Assembly (NCBI RefSeq): GCF_000685015.1
Contig: NZ_BAYA01000001.1
Coordinates: 124,001-188,000 of the forward strand
DNA: 64,000 nt
Direction: 5' to 3'
Source of the DNA: Paraburkholderia bannensis NBRC 103871
GTDB lineage: Bacteria; Pseudomonadota; Gammaproteobacteria; Burkholderiales; Burkholderiaceae
Part shown: positions 8,827 to 18,210 of the stretch, piece by piece
How the letters are laid out: every line of letters starts with the position of its first letter
Position numbering within the stretch: the stretch's first letter is position 1
Position numbers and translations under genes: made by a program
Notes under the pieces: model-generated
Told to the model about the DNA's origin: nothing
The model's database searches: none
What the model saw: only the letters and a program-made list of their open reading frames with translations

Positions 8827-10239
8827 TTAGTTGCCCTCGCGGGCGTTGCGCTCGGCGATAAAGCGCGCGATCAACTCGGCGCTGCGCTTTTTGGTGCGCT
8901 TTTGCGTGTCGTAATCGACATGCACGACGCCAAAGCGCCGCTCATAACCGAATGCCCATTCGAAGTTGTCGAGCAGCGACCACACGAAATAGCCGCGCAC
9001 GTCGACGCCCTTCTTGATCGCCGCGTCGACCGCTGCCAGATGGCGCTTGAGGAACGCGATGCGCTGCGTATCGACGACTTCGCCGTCCAGCACGCTGTCG
9101 TCCGAGGCCATGCCGTTCTCGGTGATGTAGATGGGCGGCAGGTTGTCGTAGGTGTCGTGGAACCCCACCAGCAGGTCGCGCAGGCCGTCGGGATGGACTT
9201 CCCAGCCCATCTGCGTGCGCTCGACGCCCGGCAGTGGGACTTCAGTAAAGCCGTGCGCGCCGTCGCTTTTCACGTTGGTGCGGAAATAGTAGTTGATGCC
9301 GAGGAAGTCCAGCGGCGCGGCGATCGTGTCCATGTCGCCGTCGAGTACGAGCGGCTCGGTGCCCGGCCAGAGCTCGAACAGCTCGGCCGGATATTCGCCC
9401 TTGAGCAGCGGGTCGAGGATCCAGGCGTTGTGCTGCACTTCGAAGCGGCGCGCGGCGGTGATATCGGCGGGCGTCTGCGAATGCGGCGTGCCGCGTCCGA
9501 CGTTCGCGACGATGCCCTTGGCCGACTTCGCATCGTTGGCGCGCAGCACCTGGGTCGCAAGGCCGTGGCCCAGCAGCAGATGGTGCATCGCCTGGGTCGG
9601 ATAGCGCGGGTTCGACAGGCCCGGCGCGTGATGGCCGTTGCCGTAGCCCAGATACGCCGAGCACCACGGTTCGTTGAGCGTCATCCACGCATCGACGAGG
9701 CCCGTGAGTTCGCGGCTCATCAGGTCGGCATAGTCGGCGAAGCGGTAGGCCGTGTCACGGTTGAGCCAGCCGCCACGGTCTTCCAGGTGCTGCGGCAAGT
9801 CCCAGTGATAGAGCGTTGCGTAGGTCTGGATGCCCTGCTCTTTCAGGCGTTCGAGCAGGCGCTTGTAGAACGCGATGCCCTTCGGGTTGGCGCGGCCCGA
9901 CGCATCCATCACGCGCGGCCAGGCGATCGAGAAGCGATAGGCCTCGAAATTCAGATCCTTGAGCAGATCGAGGTCGCCCGCCCAGCGATGGTAGTGATCG
10001 CAGGCCACCGCGCCCGTGTCGCCGGCCAGCACCTTGCCGGGCGTGGCGCTGAAGGTGTCCCAGATCGATGGCAGGCGGCCGTCCTCGGTCGCCGCGCCTT
10101 CGATCTGATAGGACGCAGTGGCCGCGCCCAGCAGGAAGTCGCGGCGCCAGAGCGCGGAATCGGGCGACGGCGTAAAGGCGTCGTCTTCGAGAATGGCGGT
10201 CGATGCGGAATGCGGCGAAGCGGCTGAATCGTGCGTCAC
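8827..10239 (-). CDS. GH1 beta-glucosidase
   Basis: 470 aa, the normal length of a GH1 enzyme. The acid/base Glu is E190 in 'TLNEPW' and the nucleophile E374 in 'YITENG'. Other GH1 landmarks are 'GAATASYQIEGA' (residues 38-49), 'YRFSIAWPRV' (101-110) and 'YFVWSLLDNFEWAFGY' near the C-terminus. The start is GTG with CAGGAG 6 bases upstream. No signal peptide is visible, so it acts in the cytoplasm on imported beta-glucosides such as cellobiose. It is the first gene of the cluster, with a LacI-type operator about 70 bp upstream of the start. Confidence 0.96.
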   Translation of the reverse strand: MTHDSAASPHSASTAILEDDAFTPSPDSALWRRDFLLGAATASYQIEGAATEDGRLPSIWDTFSATPGKVLAGDTGAVACDHYHRWAGDLDLLKDLNFEAYRFSIAWPRVMDASGRANPKGIAFYKRLLERLKEQGIQTYATLYHWDLPQHLEDRGGWLNRDTAYRFADYADLMSRELTGLVDAWMTLNEPWCSAYLGYGNGHHAPGLSNPRYPTQAMHHLLLGHGLATQVLRANDAKSAKGIVANVGRGTPHSQTPADITAARRFEVQHNAWILDPLLKGEYPAELFELWPGTEPLVLDGDMDTIAAPLDFLGINYYFRTNVKSDGAHGFTEVPLPGVERTQMGWEVHPDGLRDLLVGFHDTYDNLPPIYITENGMASDDSVLDGEVVDTQRIAFLKRHLAAVDAAIKKGVDVRGYFVWSLLDNFEWAFGYERRFGVVHVDYDTQKRTKKRSAELIARFIAERNAREGN

Positions 10240-10306
10240 GAAAGCTCCTGCGCGAGGTCTGAGCGGTCAGCGGACAGCATCGCCGTCCGGCCTTCCGGTG
10301 GTGGGA

Positions 10307-10322
10307 GTGGAAGCGCTTCCAC
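10307..10322. promoter_or_regulatory. LacI-type operator upstream of the beta-glucosidase
   Basis: GTGGAAGCGCTTCCAC is a perfect 16-bp palindrome centred on CG. It has the half-site form of LacI-family operators and lies in the leader of the GH1 gene. The LacI gene at the end of the same cluster is the natural binder. Binding is inferred. Confidence 0.75.
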
Positions 10323-10416
10323 AGCGCTTGAGGCGCACGATATCAGCCGCGAATTCTTGCGGGCAATCAGGGTTTTTCAGGAGGCTTTTAAGTAGTTTCC
10401 GTGTAGGGCGCACGGA

Positions 10417-10457
10417 AGGAAAAACGCCCGGCCGTGGAGGGTTCCAGTGCCGGGCGT
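10417..10457 (-). terminator. Intrinsic terminator after the SulP gene
   Basis: ACGCCCGGC (10424-10432) pairs with GCCGGGCGT (10449-10457). On the minus strand the stem is followed by TTTTCCTT. It lies about 20 bp past the SulP stop. Confidence 0.65.
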
Positions 10458-10477
10458 CGAAGTCGATGCGCCTTGAA

Positions 10478-12154
10478 TCAGGCGTCGGCGTGCTCGCCGA
10501 GTTCGGGATGCACGGCGGCGAGCGCCTCGTGCAAGGTGGTGTAGAGATTCTCCGCGCCGACTACCGGCGTGATGCCGTGCCGGTTCATGTCCGCGCGCAG
10601 ATAGCGGTTCACGCGTCCGAAAATCACTTGCACACCGCTATTGCGCAGCGATTCGCACAATTCGTTGACCGAACGACCTGCCGAATAATCGACATCGGTA
10701 ATGGCTGCAGCATCGATCACGAGCCACTTCACCGGAGTCGGCGCACCGTCGATCAGGCGTCGAATATTGTCGACGAAAAAATGATCGTTCGCGTAGAAAA
10801 GGTCTGCGCCAAAGCGGTAAACGATCAAACCCGGCGCGGTCATCTGCCCCGCTTGTGCGGGCACGGGCATCCAGCGTCCGTCCTCGTTCGGCATCAGCAC
10901 CATCGTGTGCGGGCGATAGCTGTGGCGCACATGACGCAGCAAGGACAACCCGATCGCGATGAGAATGCCGTTTTCCACGCCGATCACGACCACCGAAACC
11001 GCGGTCACTACCGCGAGACGAAACTCGCCGCGACTTTCCGCGCGAATATCGATCAGTTGTCCGATATGCACGAGCCCAACCGCGATCGTGAAGACGATCG
11101 CGGCCAGCACACAGCGCGGCAGGTACTGGAGCCAGTTGCTCAGGAACAGCAGCACGATCACCACGACGCCCGCGAAAACCAGTTGTGCGAACTGGCTGCG
11201 CGCGCCAGCCTGCTCGCCCATCGCCGTTTGCGTGGGACTGCCGTTGACGACGAAAGCGCCGCTAAATGCCGCCGTCACATTGGCCGCCGCGAGGCCCAGG
11301 AGGTTGCGATCCTCGTCGACACGCTCGCCGTACTTTTCGGCGAACGCGCGGCTTGTCGCAGCGCTCTGCGCCACGATAATCACGAAGCACGACGCCGCTA
11401 CCTGCAGCAGGTCGACCATCTGGAACCAGTCGACGGCGGGAAACGCAATGTGCGGCAGGCCGCCCGCAACCGGGCCGGTTATCGCAATGCCGTGGCCCGC
11501 GAAATCGAAACTGGCGCTCGCGGCGATGCCGCCCACCACCGCGAACAACGGCACCGGCCAGCCGGGCCGCAGACGCTTGAAAATCAGGATTGTCGCGACG
11601 ACCAGTGCGGAGATCGCCAGCGTCTGCCAGTGAATCGCGTTGAACTGCAGCACGATCTGCTTGATCTGCAACACCGTGCGCCGCGAGGTGAACGGAATGC
11701 CCACCATGTCGCCGAGCATCGCCACGCCCACCTGCATGCCTACGCCGGTGAGAAAGCCCACCAGCACCGTGCGCGACAGAAAGTCGGCGAGAAAGCCCAG
11801 CTTGAAGATGCGCGCGAGCAACAGGGTCACGGCCGTGAGCAGCGCCGTCATGCCGGCCAGCGCGACATACTCCGCGCTGGCGGGCGACGCCATGGTCGAC
11901 AGCTTGCTGGCGAAGATCGTGGCCGTGGCAGAGTCGGCGGCGACCACAAGGTGACGCGATGCGCCGAACAGCGCGAACGCGATCAACGGCAGAAAGCCCG
12001 TGTAAATGCCGGTCACGGCGGGCATGCCCGCGATGCGCGCGTAGCCGAGCAACTGCGGGATATTCATTGAGGCGAGCATGACGCCTGCCTTCGCGTCCCG
12101 CAACGCGCCCGCGCGGGTCAGCGGCCGCACGCCGCGAAACAGGTCAAGCGCCAT
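10478..12154 (-). CDS. SulP family anion permease with STAS domain
   Basis: 558 aa. Hydrophobic SulP transmembrane core at about residues 15-420 ('SMNIPQLLGYARIAGMPAVTGIYTGF' region, 'NVTAAFSGAFVVNGSPTQTA', which carries the SulP signature). A cytoplasmic STAS domain follows at about 440-550 ('LIVYRFGADLFYANDHFFVD', 'WLVIDAAAITDVDYSAG'). Members move sulfate, bicarbonate or other anions with a cation. The start has AAGGAC about 7 bases upstream. It stands alone between two terminators, so nothing nearby indicates the substrate. STAS proteins of this kind are often regulated through the domain itself. Confidence 0.92.
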   Translation of the reverse strand: MALDLFRGVRPLTRAGALRDAKAGVMLASMNIPQLLGYARIAGMPAVTGIYTGFLPLIAFALFGASRHLVVAADSATATIFASKLSTMASPASAEYVALAGMTALLTAVTLLLARIFKLGFLADFLSRTVLVGFLTGVGMQVGVAMLGDMVGIPFTSRRTVLQIKQIVLQFNAIHWQTLAISALVVATILIFKRLRPGWPVPLFAVVGGIAASASFDFAGHGIAITGPVAGGLPHIAFPAVDWFQMVDLLQVAASCFVIIVAQSAATSRAFAEKYGERVDEDRNLLGLAAANVTAAFSGAFVVNGSPTQTAMGEQAGARSQFAQLVFAGVVVIVLLFLSNWLQYLPRCVLAAIVFTIAVGLVHIGQLIDIRAESRGEFRLAVVTAVSVVVIGVENGILIAIGLSLLRHVRHSYRPHTMVLMPNEDGRWMPVPAQAGQMTAPGLIVYRFGADLFYANDHFFVDNIRRLIDGAPTPVKWLVIDAAAITDVDYSAGRSVNELCESLRNSGVQVIFGRVNRYLRADMNRHGITPVVGAENLYTTLHEALAAVHPELGEHADA

Positions 12155-12312
12155 GGCCGCGTCCTTTCGATTTTTGCATCCGTGTCGACTCCTCGATGAA
12201 TCCTTGATGAAGGCTTTGCCAAATGATTAGCCGTGTATCTTAGCGCGGCACGTCACTCGCGCGCTGCGGTCAAGGCAGGTGAAAACTCGCGGCACCCTGC
12301 GCGCGGACAATG

Positions 12313-12340
12313 AAAAAAGGCCAGCACTGAGGCTGGCCTT
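12313..12340 (-). terminator. Intrinsic terminator of the PrkA-YeaH-SpoVR operon
   Basis: AAGGCCAGC (12317-12325) pairs perfectly with GCTGGCCTT (12332-12340) around a 6-base loop. The plus-strand A tract at 12313-12318 becomes the U tract of the minus-strand transcript. It is 35 bp past the SpoVR stop. Confidence 0.85.
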
Positions 12341-12374
12341 CGATCACTGTCATGGGACGTGCAGCGCGACCGTC

Positions 12375-14120
12375 CTACACCCTTATCGGCGGCGGCACGT
12401 AACGGCATTCGTAGCGCTTCCTGACCGTGCCGTTTTCGTCGACGCTTTCGAGGTACACGTCGAATTGCCAGAGCCGCGCCATGTGCCGCAGCACTTCGTC
12501 GGTATCGCCCGACAGGTGACGGTTGTCGCTCATGAAGTGGCGCAGCGTAAGACTACGGTCGCCGCGCGTGTTCACCGACCACACCTGGATATTCGGCTCG
12601 CGGTGATGCATGTCGTACTGGCGCGAGAGCGCCTGACGCACGTACTGATAACCGCTGTCGTCATGGATCGCCGAGACTTCGAGCGCATCGCGCATGTCGT
12701 CGTCGAGCACCGAAAACAACCGCATTTCGCGGATCAGGTGCGGCGACAGATACTGCGCGACAAAGCTCTCGTCCTTGAAGTTGCGCATCGCGTAATGCAG
12801 CGCTTTTAGCCACGGGCTGCCCGCGAGTTCCGGGAACCACTTGCGGTCTTCGTCGGTGGGGTTTTCGCAGATTCGGCGAATGTCGCTCATCATCGAAAAG
12901 CCCAGCGCATACGGATTGATCCCGCTGTAGTAGGGCTTGGTCACCGGCGGCTGATAGACCACATTGCTGTGCGAATGCAGGAACTCCATCATGAAGCCAT
13001 CTTCGAGCTTGCCCTGAGCGTACAGCGTGTTGAGCAGCGTGTAATGCCAGAACGTGGCCCAGCCTTCGTTCATCACCTGGGTCTGGCGCTGCGGATAAAA
13101 GTACTGCCCCACCTTGCGCACGATGCGAATGACTTCGCGCTCCCACGGTTCGAGCAGCGGCGAGTTTTTTTCCGCGAAATACAGCAAGTTTTCCTGCGGC
13201 TCGGGTGGGAAACGCTCGTCGTATTCCTCGGCGATCGGCTGCTGGGTTTTCGGCAGCGTGCGCCACAGTTCATTGACCTGCGATTGCAGATACGCCTCGC
13301 GCTCGCGGCGCATCGCGGCCTCGCGTTCGAGCGAGAGTTTCTGCGGCCGCTTGTAGCGATCGACGCCGTAGTTCATGAGCGCATGGCACGAGTCGAGCAA
13401 CTCTTCCACGCGATCGATCCCGAAGCGTTCCTCGCATTCGGCGATGTAGTTCTTCGCGTAGACGAGGTAGTCGACAATGGCGTGCGCGTCCGTCCACAGA
13501 CGGAACAGGTAATTGCCCTTGAAAAACGAGTTATGGCCGTACGCCGCGTGCGCGATCACGAGCGCCTGCATCGTCATGGTGTTCTCTTCCATGAGATACG
13601 CGATGCAGGGATTCGAGTTAATCACGATCTCGTAGGCGAGACCCATCTGGCCCCGGCGATAGCTCTTTTCCGTCGAAAGAAAGTGCTTGCCGAACGACCA
13701 ATGTCGATAGTTGACCGGCATGCCGACGGAGGCATACGCGTCCATCATCTGCTCGGCGCTGATCAATTCGAGCTGGATCGGGTACGTGTCCAGTTCGTAT
13801 TGCTCTGCAACATGCGAGATGTGCGTGTCGTATTCCTCGATCAGATCGAAGGTCCAGTCGGACGGGCACGGCAACGGCCGTCTGTCGGCTACGTTCATAT
13901 GCACTTCCCTCTTCAGCGCAGATCGCCGATCAGGGGGGAGCTTGCGTTCGTCGGAACCCGCCGCCTCGGCGCGTGCAGGTTCAGCGACATGTCCCCCCAT
14001 TTCCGCCGCGGCCTCGTGACGGGCTGGCTCATCCGCCTGCTGCCCGCTCACGTGGTCGGCCTTTTTCTGGCGCTCCGGCTCGTAGCCGCGCGCCTCGTTG
14101 TGCAGGTGGCGTGTCGTCAT
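12375..14120 (-). CDS. SpoVR family protein
   Basis: 581 aa from this start; the SpoVR-like core begins at about residue 75 ('MNVADRRPLPCPSDWTFDLI') and is about 507 aa, the family's usual size. Recognisable segments are 'SFGKHFLSTEKSYRRGQMGL', 'VIAHAAYGHNSFFKGNY', 'MNEGWATFWHY' and 'YYSGINPYALGFSMMSDI'. The upstream ATG is kept because it overlaps the YeaH TGA (ATGA), has AGGTGGAG 5 bases before it and shows coding-like third-position GC for its first 30 codons. A second start at 13898, with GAGGGAAG before it, would give the shorter standard protein. It is the third gene of the PrkA-YeaH-SpoVR operon, linked to nutrient and stationary-phase stress. Its biochemical activity is unknown. Confidence 0.9.
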   Translation of the reverse strand: MTTRHLHNEARGYEPERQKKADHVSGQQADEPARHEAAAEMGGHVAEPARAEAAGSDERKLPPDRRSALKREVHMNVADRRPLPCPSDWTFDLIEEYDTHISHVAEQYELDTYPIQLELISAEQMMDAYASVGMPVNYRHWSFGKHFLSTEKSYRRGQMGLAYEIVINSNPCIAYLMEENTMTMQALVIAHAAYGHNSFFKGNYLFRLWTDAHAIVDYLVYAKNYIAECEERFGIDRVEELLDSCHALMNYGVDRYKRPQKLSLEREAAMRREREAYLQSQVNELWRTLPKTQQPIAEEYDERFPPEPQENLLYFAEKNSPLLEPWEREVIRIVRKVGQYFYPQRQTQVMNEGWATFWHYTLLNTLYAQGKLEDGFMMEFLHSHSNVVYQPPVTKPYYSGINPYALGFSMMSDIRRICENPTDEDRKWFPELAGSPWLKALHYAMRNFKDESFVAQYLSPHLIREMRLFSVLDDDMRDALEVSAIHDDSGYQYVRQALSRQYDMHHREPNIQVWSVNTRGDRSLTLRHFMSDNRHLSGDTDEVLRHMARLWQFDVYLESVDENGTVRKRYECRYVPPPIRV

Positions 14121-15385
14121 GAATGCTCCACCTGCTTTTCGAACAGCTCCCGGAACACCGGGTAAATATCCGCGGCGGTGTCAACCTTCTTCATCGCCAG
14201 TGCTGGCTCGGTGAGCGCCAGCTGTGCGTATTCGAGCCAGAGATTCTGCTCCTCCGGCGTCACCTGAATATACGCAAAATAGCGCACCTTAGGCAGGATG
14301 TCATCAGCGAGCAGCTTGCGGCACTTCGGCGAGTCGTCCGTCCAGTTGTCGCCGTCCGAGGCCTGCGCGCCGTAGATGTTCCAGTCGCTCGGCGAATAAC
14401 GGTCTTCGATCACTTTCTTCATCAACTCCAGCGCGCTCGACACGACCGTGCCGCCGCTTTCCGTCGAATGGAAGAAGGTGTCCTCGTCCACTTCCTCGGC
14501 GCGCGTGTGGTGACGGATGAAGACCACTTCGATCTTCTCGTAGTTGCGCTTGAGGAACAGGTACAACAGGATGAAGAAGCGTTTGGACAGATCCTTGCGC
14601 TGCTCGTCCATCGACCCGGACACATCCATCAGACAGAACATCACGGCCTGGCTGGACGGCTGCGGCTGCTTCACGCGGTTCACGTAACGCAGATCGAATG
14701 GATCGATGAAGGGAATGCGCCAGATGCGCCCGCGCAGGTGATGGATCTCGTCTTCGAGAATCTTGATGTCGTCGCGGCGATCCGACGTATCGGCCATCAG
14801 CGCTTCAAGCTGCTCCTCGAGCGCGTGCAGCTCGTTCACGAGCGGCGCACCGAGCGCAATACGCCGGCCCAGCGCGCTGCGCAGCGAACGCACCACGTCG
14901 ATGTTGTTCGGCGTGCCTTCGGCCGCCCAGCCCGCGCGGATACTCTTCCACGTGGGCACCGCCATCAGATGGGTCTTGACGAGACGCGGCAGTTCGAGGT
15001 CGTCGAAGAAGTACTGCATGAACTCTTCGCGCGAGAGCTCGAACACGAAGTCGTCCTGACCTTCGCCTTCGTTGCTCGCCTGGCTGCCGCCACCGCCGCC
15101 GCCGCCCTGGGGGCGCGGAATGCGGTCGCCGCGAATGTAGTCCTCGTTGCCGGGATGAACCATTTCGCGCCGCCCGCCCGGGCCGTGCCGGAACGAAGGC
15201 TCAGCGATGTCCTTGCGCGGAATGGTGATGCTCTGGTTGCTCTGTATGTCCTTGATGCTGCGGTCACGCACCGCTTCCGAGACGGCGTGACGAATATAGT
15301 TTTTCACGCGGCGCAGGAAGCGCTCGCGGTTTGCAATGCTCTTGTTCTTGCCGGCCAGCCTGCGGTCGATGATTTGATGAAGCAC
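14117..15385 (-). CDS. yeaH: YeaH family protein (DUF444, VWA-like)
   Basis: 422 aa starting with GTG; GGGAGAC lies about 7 bases upstream. A glycine run at about residues 94-100 is followed by the conserved 'FVFELSREEFMQYFFDDLEL'. A von Willebrand A-like domain carries the metal-site motif 'MDVSGSMDEQRKDL' (D254, S256, S258) and 'VFIRHHTRAEEVDEDTFF'. The family always travels with PrkA and SpoVR and is thought to be a partner or target of the kinase. It follows prkA after 167 bp that contain a strong hairpin, and overlaps the SpoVR gene by 4 bases. Confidence 0.94.
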   Translation of the reverse strand: MLHQIIDRRLAGKNKSIANRERFLRRVKNYIRHAVSEAVRDRSIKDIQSNQSITIPRKDIAEPSFRHGPGGRREMVHPGNEDYIRGDRIPRPQGGGGGGGSQASNEGEGQDDFVFELSREEFMQYFFDDLELPRLVKTHLMAVPTWKSIRAGWAAEGTPNNIDVVRSLRSALGRRIALGAPLVNELHALEEQLEALMADTSDRRDDIKILEDEIHHLRGRIWRIPFIDPFDLRYVNRVKQPQPSSQAVMFCLMDVSGSMDEQRKDLSKRFFILLYLFLKRNYEKIEVVFIRHHTRAEEVDEDTFFHSTESGGTVVSSALELMKKVIEDRYSPSDWNIYGAQASDGDNWTDDSPKCRKLLADDILPKVRYFAYIQVTPEEQNLWLEYAQLALTEPALAMKKVDTAADIYPVFRELFEKQVEHS

Positions 15386-15492
15386 ATCCAGTCTCCCGCT
15401 CCAGTTTGGAATGGGCGAGGTGCGCAGTCTGGGATGCCGTGCCTGCCGCGTTCACCCGCTCGCGGCTGCGTGGCCTGCGCCCTGCCGGAGTT

Positions 15493-15537
15493 TCCTTTTG
15501 CGCCGCCGCACGATCGTTGCGGCGGCGCAGCAGGAAG
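15493..15537 (-). other. Intercistronic hairpin between prkA and yeaH
   Basis: TGCGCCGCCGCA (15500-15511) pairs perfectly with TGCGGCGGCGCA (15519-15530), and TTCCT/AGGAA outside it (15493-15497, 15533-15537) can extend the stem. There is no U tract on the minus strand, so it is not a standard terminator. An mRNA-stabilising or partly terminating element is possible. Confidence 0.6.
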
Positions 15538-15552
15538 GTAAAGCCTCTGCGC

Positions 15553-17475
15553 TCATGACGACTTGCGCACGCGCAGATACCAGTCGCAGAGCAACCGTAC
15601 CTGCTTCGGCGTATAGCCCTTCGCCACCATGCGGTTGACGAAGTCTTCATGCTTGCGTTGCTCTTCCGCCGATCCTTTTGCATTGAACGAAACAACCGGC
15701 AAAAGTTCTTCCGTATTCGAGAACATTTTCTTCTCGATCACCACGCGCAGCTTCTCGTAGCTGATCCATGCCGGGTTTTTACCGGCATTCGCAGCGCGCG
15801 CACGCAGCACGAAGTTGACGATCTCGTTGCGGAAGTCCTTCGGGTTGCTGATGCCCGCGGGCTTTTCGATCTTCTCCAGCTCGGCGTTCAAGGCCGCGCG
15901 GTCGAAGCTCTCGCCCGTGTCGTGATCGCGGAACTCCTGGTCCTGGATCCAGAAGTCGGCGTACGTGACATAGCGATCGAAGATGTTCTGACCGTATTCC
16001 GAATACGACTCGAGGTACGCGGTCTGGATCTCCTTGCCGATAAATTCAGCGTAACGCGACGCCAGCACGTCCTTCACGAACGACAGGTACTTCTGCTCGG
16101 TTTCCGGCGGGAACTGCTCGCGCTCGATCTGTTGTTCGAGCACATACATCAGGTGCACCGGATTCGCCGCGACTTCGGTCGAGTCGAAGTTGAACACGCG
16201 CGAGAGAATCTTGAAGGCGAAACGCGTGGACACGCCGTTCATGCCTTCGTCCACGCCCGCGAAATCGCGGTACTCCTGATACGATTTCGCCTTTGGATCG
16301 GTGTCCTTGAGATTCTCGCCGTCGTAGACCTGCATCTTCGAAAAGAGGCTGGAATTCTCGGGCTCCTGCAAGCGCGTCAGCACCGACATCTGCGCCATCA
16401 TCTTGAGCGTGCCAGGCGCGCAGACCGCATCGGCGAGCGACGAATTGCGCAGCAGCTTCTCGTAGATCTTCATTTCTTCCGAGTAGCGCAGGCAGTACGG
16501 CACCTTCACCACAAAGATCCGGTCGAGCAGTGCTTCGTTGTTGCGGTTGTTGCGGAAGGCCTTCCACTCCGACTCGTTCGAGTGGGCGAGAATGATGCCG
16601 TTGAACGGAATCGCGCCGAAGCCCTCAGTGCCTTTGAAGTTGCCTTCCTGGGTCGCCGTGAGCAGCGGGTGCAGCACCTTGATTGGCGCCTTGAACATTT
16701 CGACGAATTCGAGCAAACCCTGATTCGCGAGACACAGGCCGCCCGAGTAGCTGTAGGCGTCCGCGTCGTCCTGGGCGTATTGCTCAAGCTTGCGGATATC
16801 GACCTTGCCGACGAGTGACGAGATGTCCTGATTGTTCTCGTCGCCAGGTTCGGTCTTGGCGATACCGATTTGACGCAGGATGGAAGGATAGCGGCGCACC
16901 ACGCGGAACTTGCGGATATCGCCGTTGTATTCATGCAGGCGCTTGACCGCCCACGGACTCAGGATGCTCTTGAGATAACGGCGTGGAATGCCGTATTGCT
17001 CTTCGAGGATGGGGCCGTCTTCGTCGTAGTCGAACAGACCTAGCGGCGACTCGTTCACGGGCGAGCCCTTGATCGAGTAGAACGGCACGCGTTCCATGAG
17101 CTGTTTGAGACGCTCGGCGATAGAGGATTTGCCGCCACCCACAGGCCCGAGCAAGTAGAGAATCTGCTTCTTTTCTTCGAGTCCTTGCGCCGCATGGCGG
17201 AAGTACGCGACCACTTGCTCGATCACGTCCTCCATGCCATAGAACTCGCGGAAAGCGGGATAGACCTTGATGACCTTGTTCGCAAAGATGCGCGACGTGC
17301 GCGGATCGTTGCGGGTATCGATCTGTTCTGGTTCCCCGATTGCCGTCAGCATGCGTTCGCCAGCCGTGGCGTACGCGCTGGGATCTTCTTTGCAGAGCGC
17401 GAGATACTCCTCGAGCGAGAGTTCCTCTTCTCGCGTTTTTTCGAAGCGGGTCGCGAAGCTGCTGTAGATATCCAT
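15553..17475 (-). CDS. prkA: PrkA serine protein kinase (YeaG)
   Basis: 640 aa, the normal size. An AAA-like N-terminal domain has Walker A 'GPVGGGKSS' (110-118), followed by conserved 'SPLGLFDYDEDGPILEEQYG' and 'IILAHSNESEWKAFRNNR'. The C-terminal PrkA kinase domain includes 'WIQDQEFRDHDTGESFDRAA' and 'PAGISNPKDFRNEIVNFVLR'. GAGGAGGT stands a few bases before the ATG, a strong ribosome binding site. In enterobacteria the orthologue (YeaG) is a stress-induced kinase made in starvation and stationary phase; the same role is expected here. It is the first gene of the operon with yeaH and the SpoVR gene, and has a long non-coding leader upstream. Confidence 0.96.
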   Translation of the reverse strand: MDIYSSFATRFEKTREEELSLEEYLALCKEDPSAYATAGERMLTAIGEPEQIDTRNDPRTSRIFANKVIKVYPAFREFYGMEDVIEQVVAYFRHAAQGLEEKKQILYLLGPVGGGKSSIAERLKQLMERVPFYSIKGSPVNESPLGLFDYDEDGPILEEQYGIPRRYLKSILSPWAVKRLHEYNGDIRKFRVVRRYPSILRQIGIAKTEPGDENNQDISSLVGKVDIRKLEQYAQDDADAYSYSGGLCLANQGLLEFVEMFKAPIKVLHPLLTATQEGNFKGTEGFGAIPFNGIILAHSNESEWKAFRNNRNNEALLDRIFVVKVPYCLRYSEEMKIYEKLLRNSSLADAVCAPGTLKMMAQMSVLTRLQEPENSSLFSKMQVYDGENLKDTDPKAKSYQEYRDFAGVDEGMNGVSTRFAFKILSRVFNFDSTEVAANPVHLMYVLEQQIEREQFPPETEQKYLSFVKDVLASRYAEFIGKEIQTAYLESYSEYGQNIFDRYVTYADFWIQDQEFRDHDTGESFDRAALNAELEKIEKPAGISNPKDFRNEIVNFVLRARAANAGKNPAWISYEKLRVVIEKKMFSNTEELLPVVSFNAKGSAEEQRKHEDFVNRMVAKGYTPKQVRLLCDWYLRVRKSS

Positions 17476-18160
17476 GCTACCTCCTCGCCGAGATCTGCGA
17501 CCGATGTCGTGCGCGGCGCGCTAATCGGAAACGACATCGCTCGAATTCATCCTAAACCCTTTTGAATTTTTTTTCACACATAAATCGCGCCGGATTCAAG
17601 GGCCGATTTGAGGGCTTGGTGCCACGCCAACTACGTCTTACAATGATCTTCCCCGCCCTCGCAAGTTTCACGCCGCACGCTGCGTTACATTGCGAACGAC
17701 CTCGACGTTCGAGCAGCACGACCGCAGTCACACTGCGAATCAAACGTCGTTGCACCACCCTCCCACTGACTGCACACATCTTCTTTCCAACAACGCACAG
17801 CCGTGCAGGCCGTGTACACGCCGCAACGATTTTTACTGCCACATTTGTAACAAGTCGGACGTGTCGTCCATGCAGCATCCGGTCATCGATTTCGTATGCA
17901 TCGTGACTCCAACGGTTACGCATTGGTTTGCGCGGTTTTCTCCTGCGCTTTTTTCCCGCGTTTTTTTCCTTTTTACGCGTCGTTTTTTCGCATGTCAGTG
18001 ACCTGCCGCGCATTGATTCGTGTATCTGCACACGTGATTCGTCGGGGTGGCTGCCCCTATCGGCAGTAGTGGCTTTCGCTCACGCACCGGCGGTGTGCGT
18101 GCGTGAAAAATGACCTGTGTGACAGCTTGCCCTGTACGAACAGACGAACAATCAGGCCAA

Positions 18161-18202
18161 CGAAGAGCCTGTGAAGAACCTGCGAAGAGCCTGCGAAGCA
18201 CC
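18161..18202. repeat. 11-bp tandem repeat, 3.8 copies
   Basis: CGAAGAGCCTG, TGAAGAACCTG, CGAAGAGCCTG and CGAAGCACC follow one another without gaps. The copies differ by one to two bases. The period is one helical turn. Confidence 0.7.
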
Positions 18203-18210
18203 AACGAAAG

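Noticed and set aside
10118..12070. 650-codon plus-strand frame opposite the SulP gene
   Set aside because: Shadow of SulP; no recognisable domain and Arg/His-rich composition.
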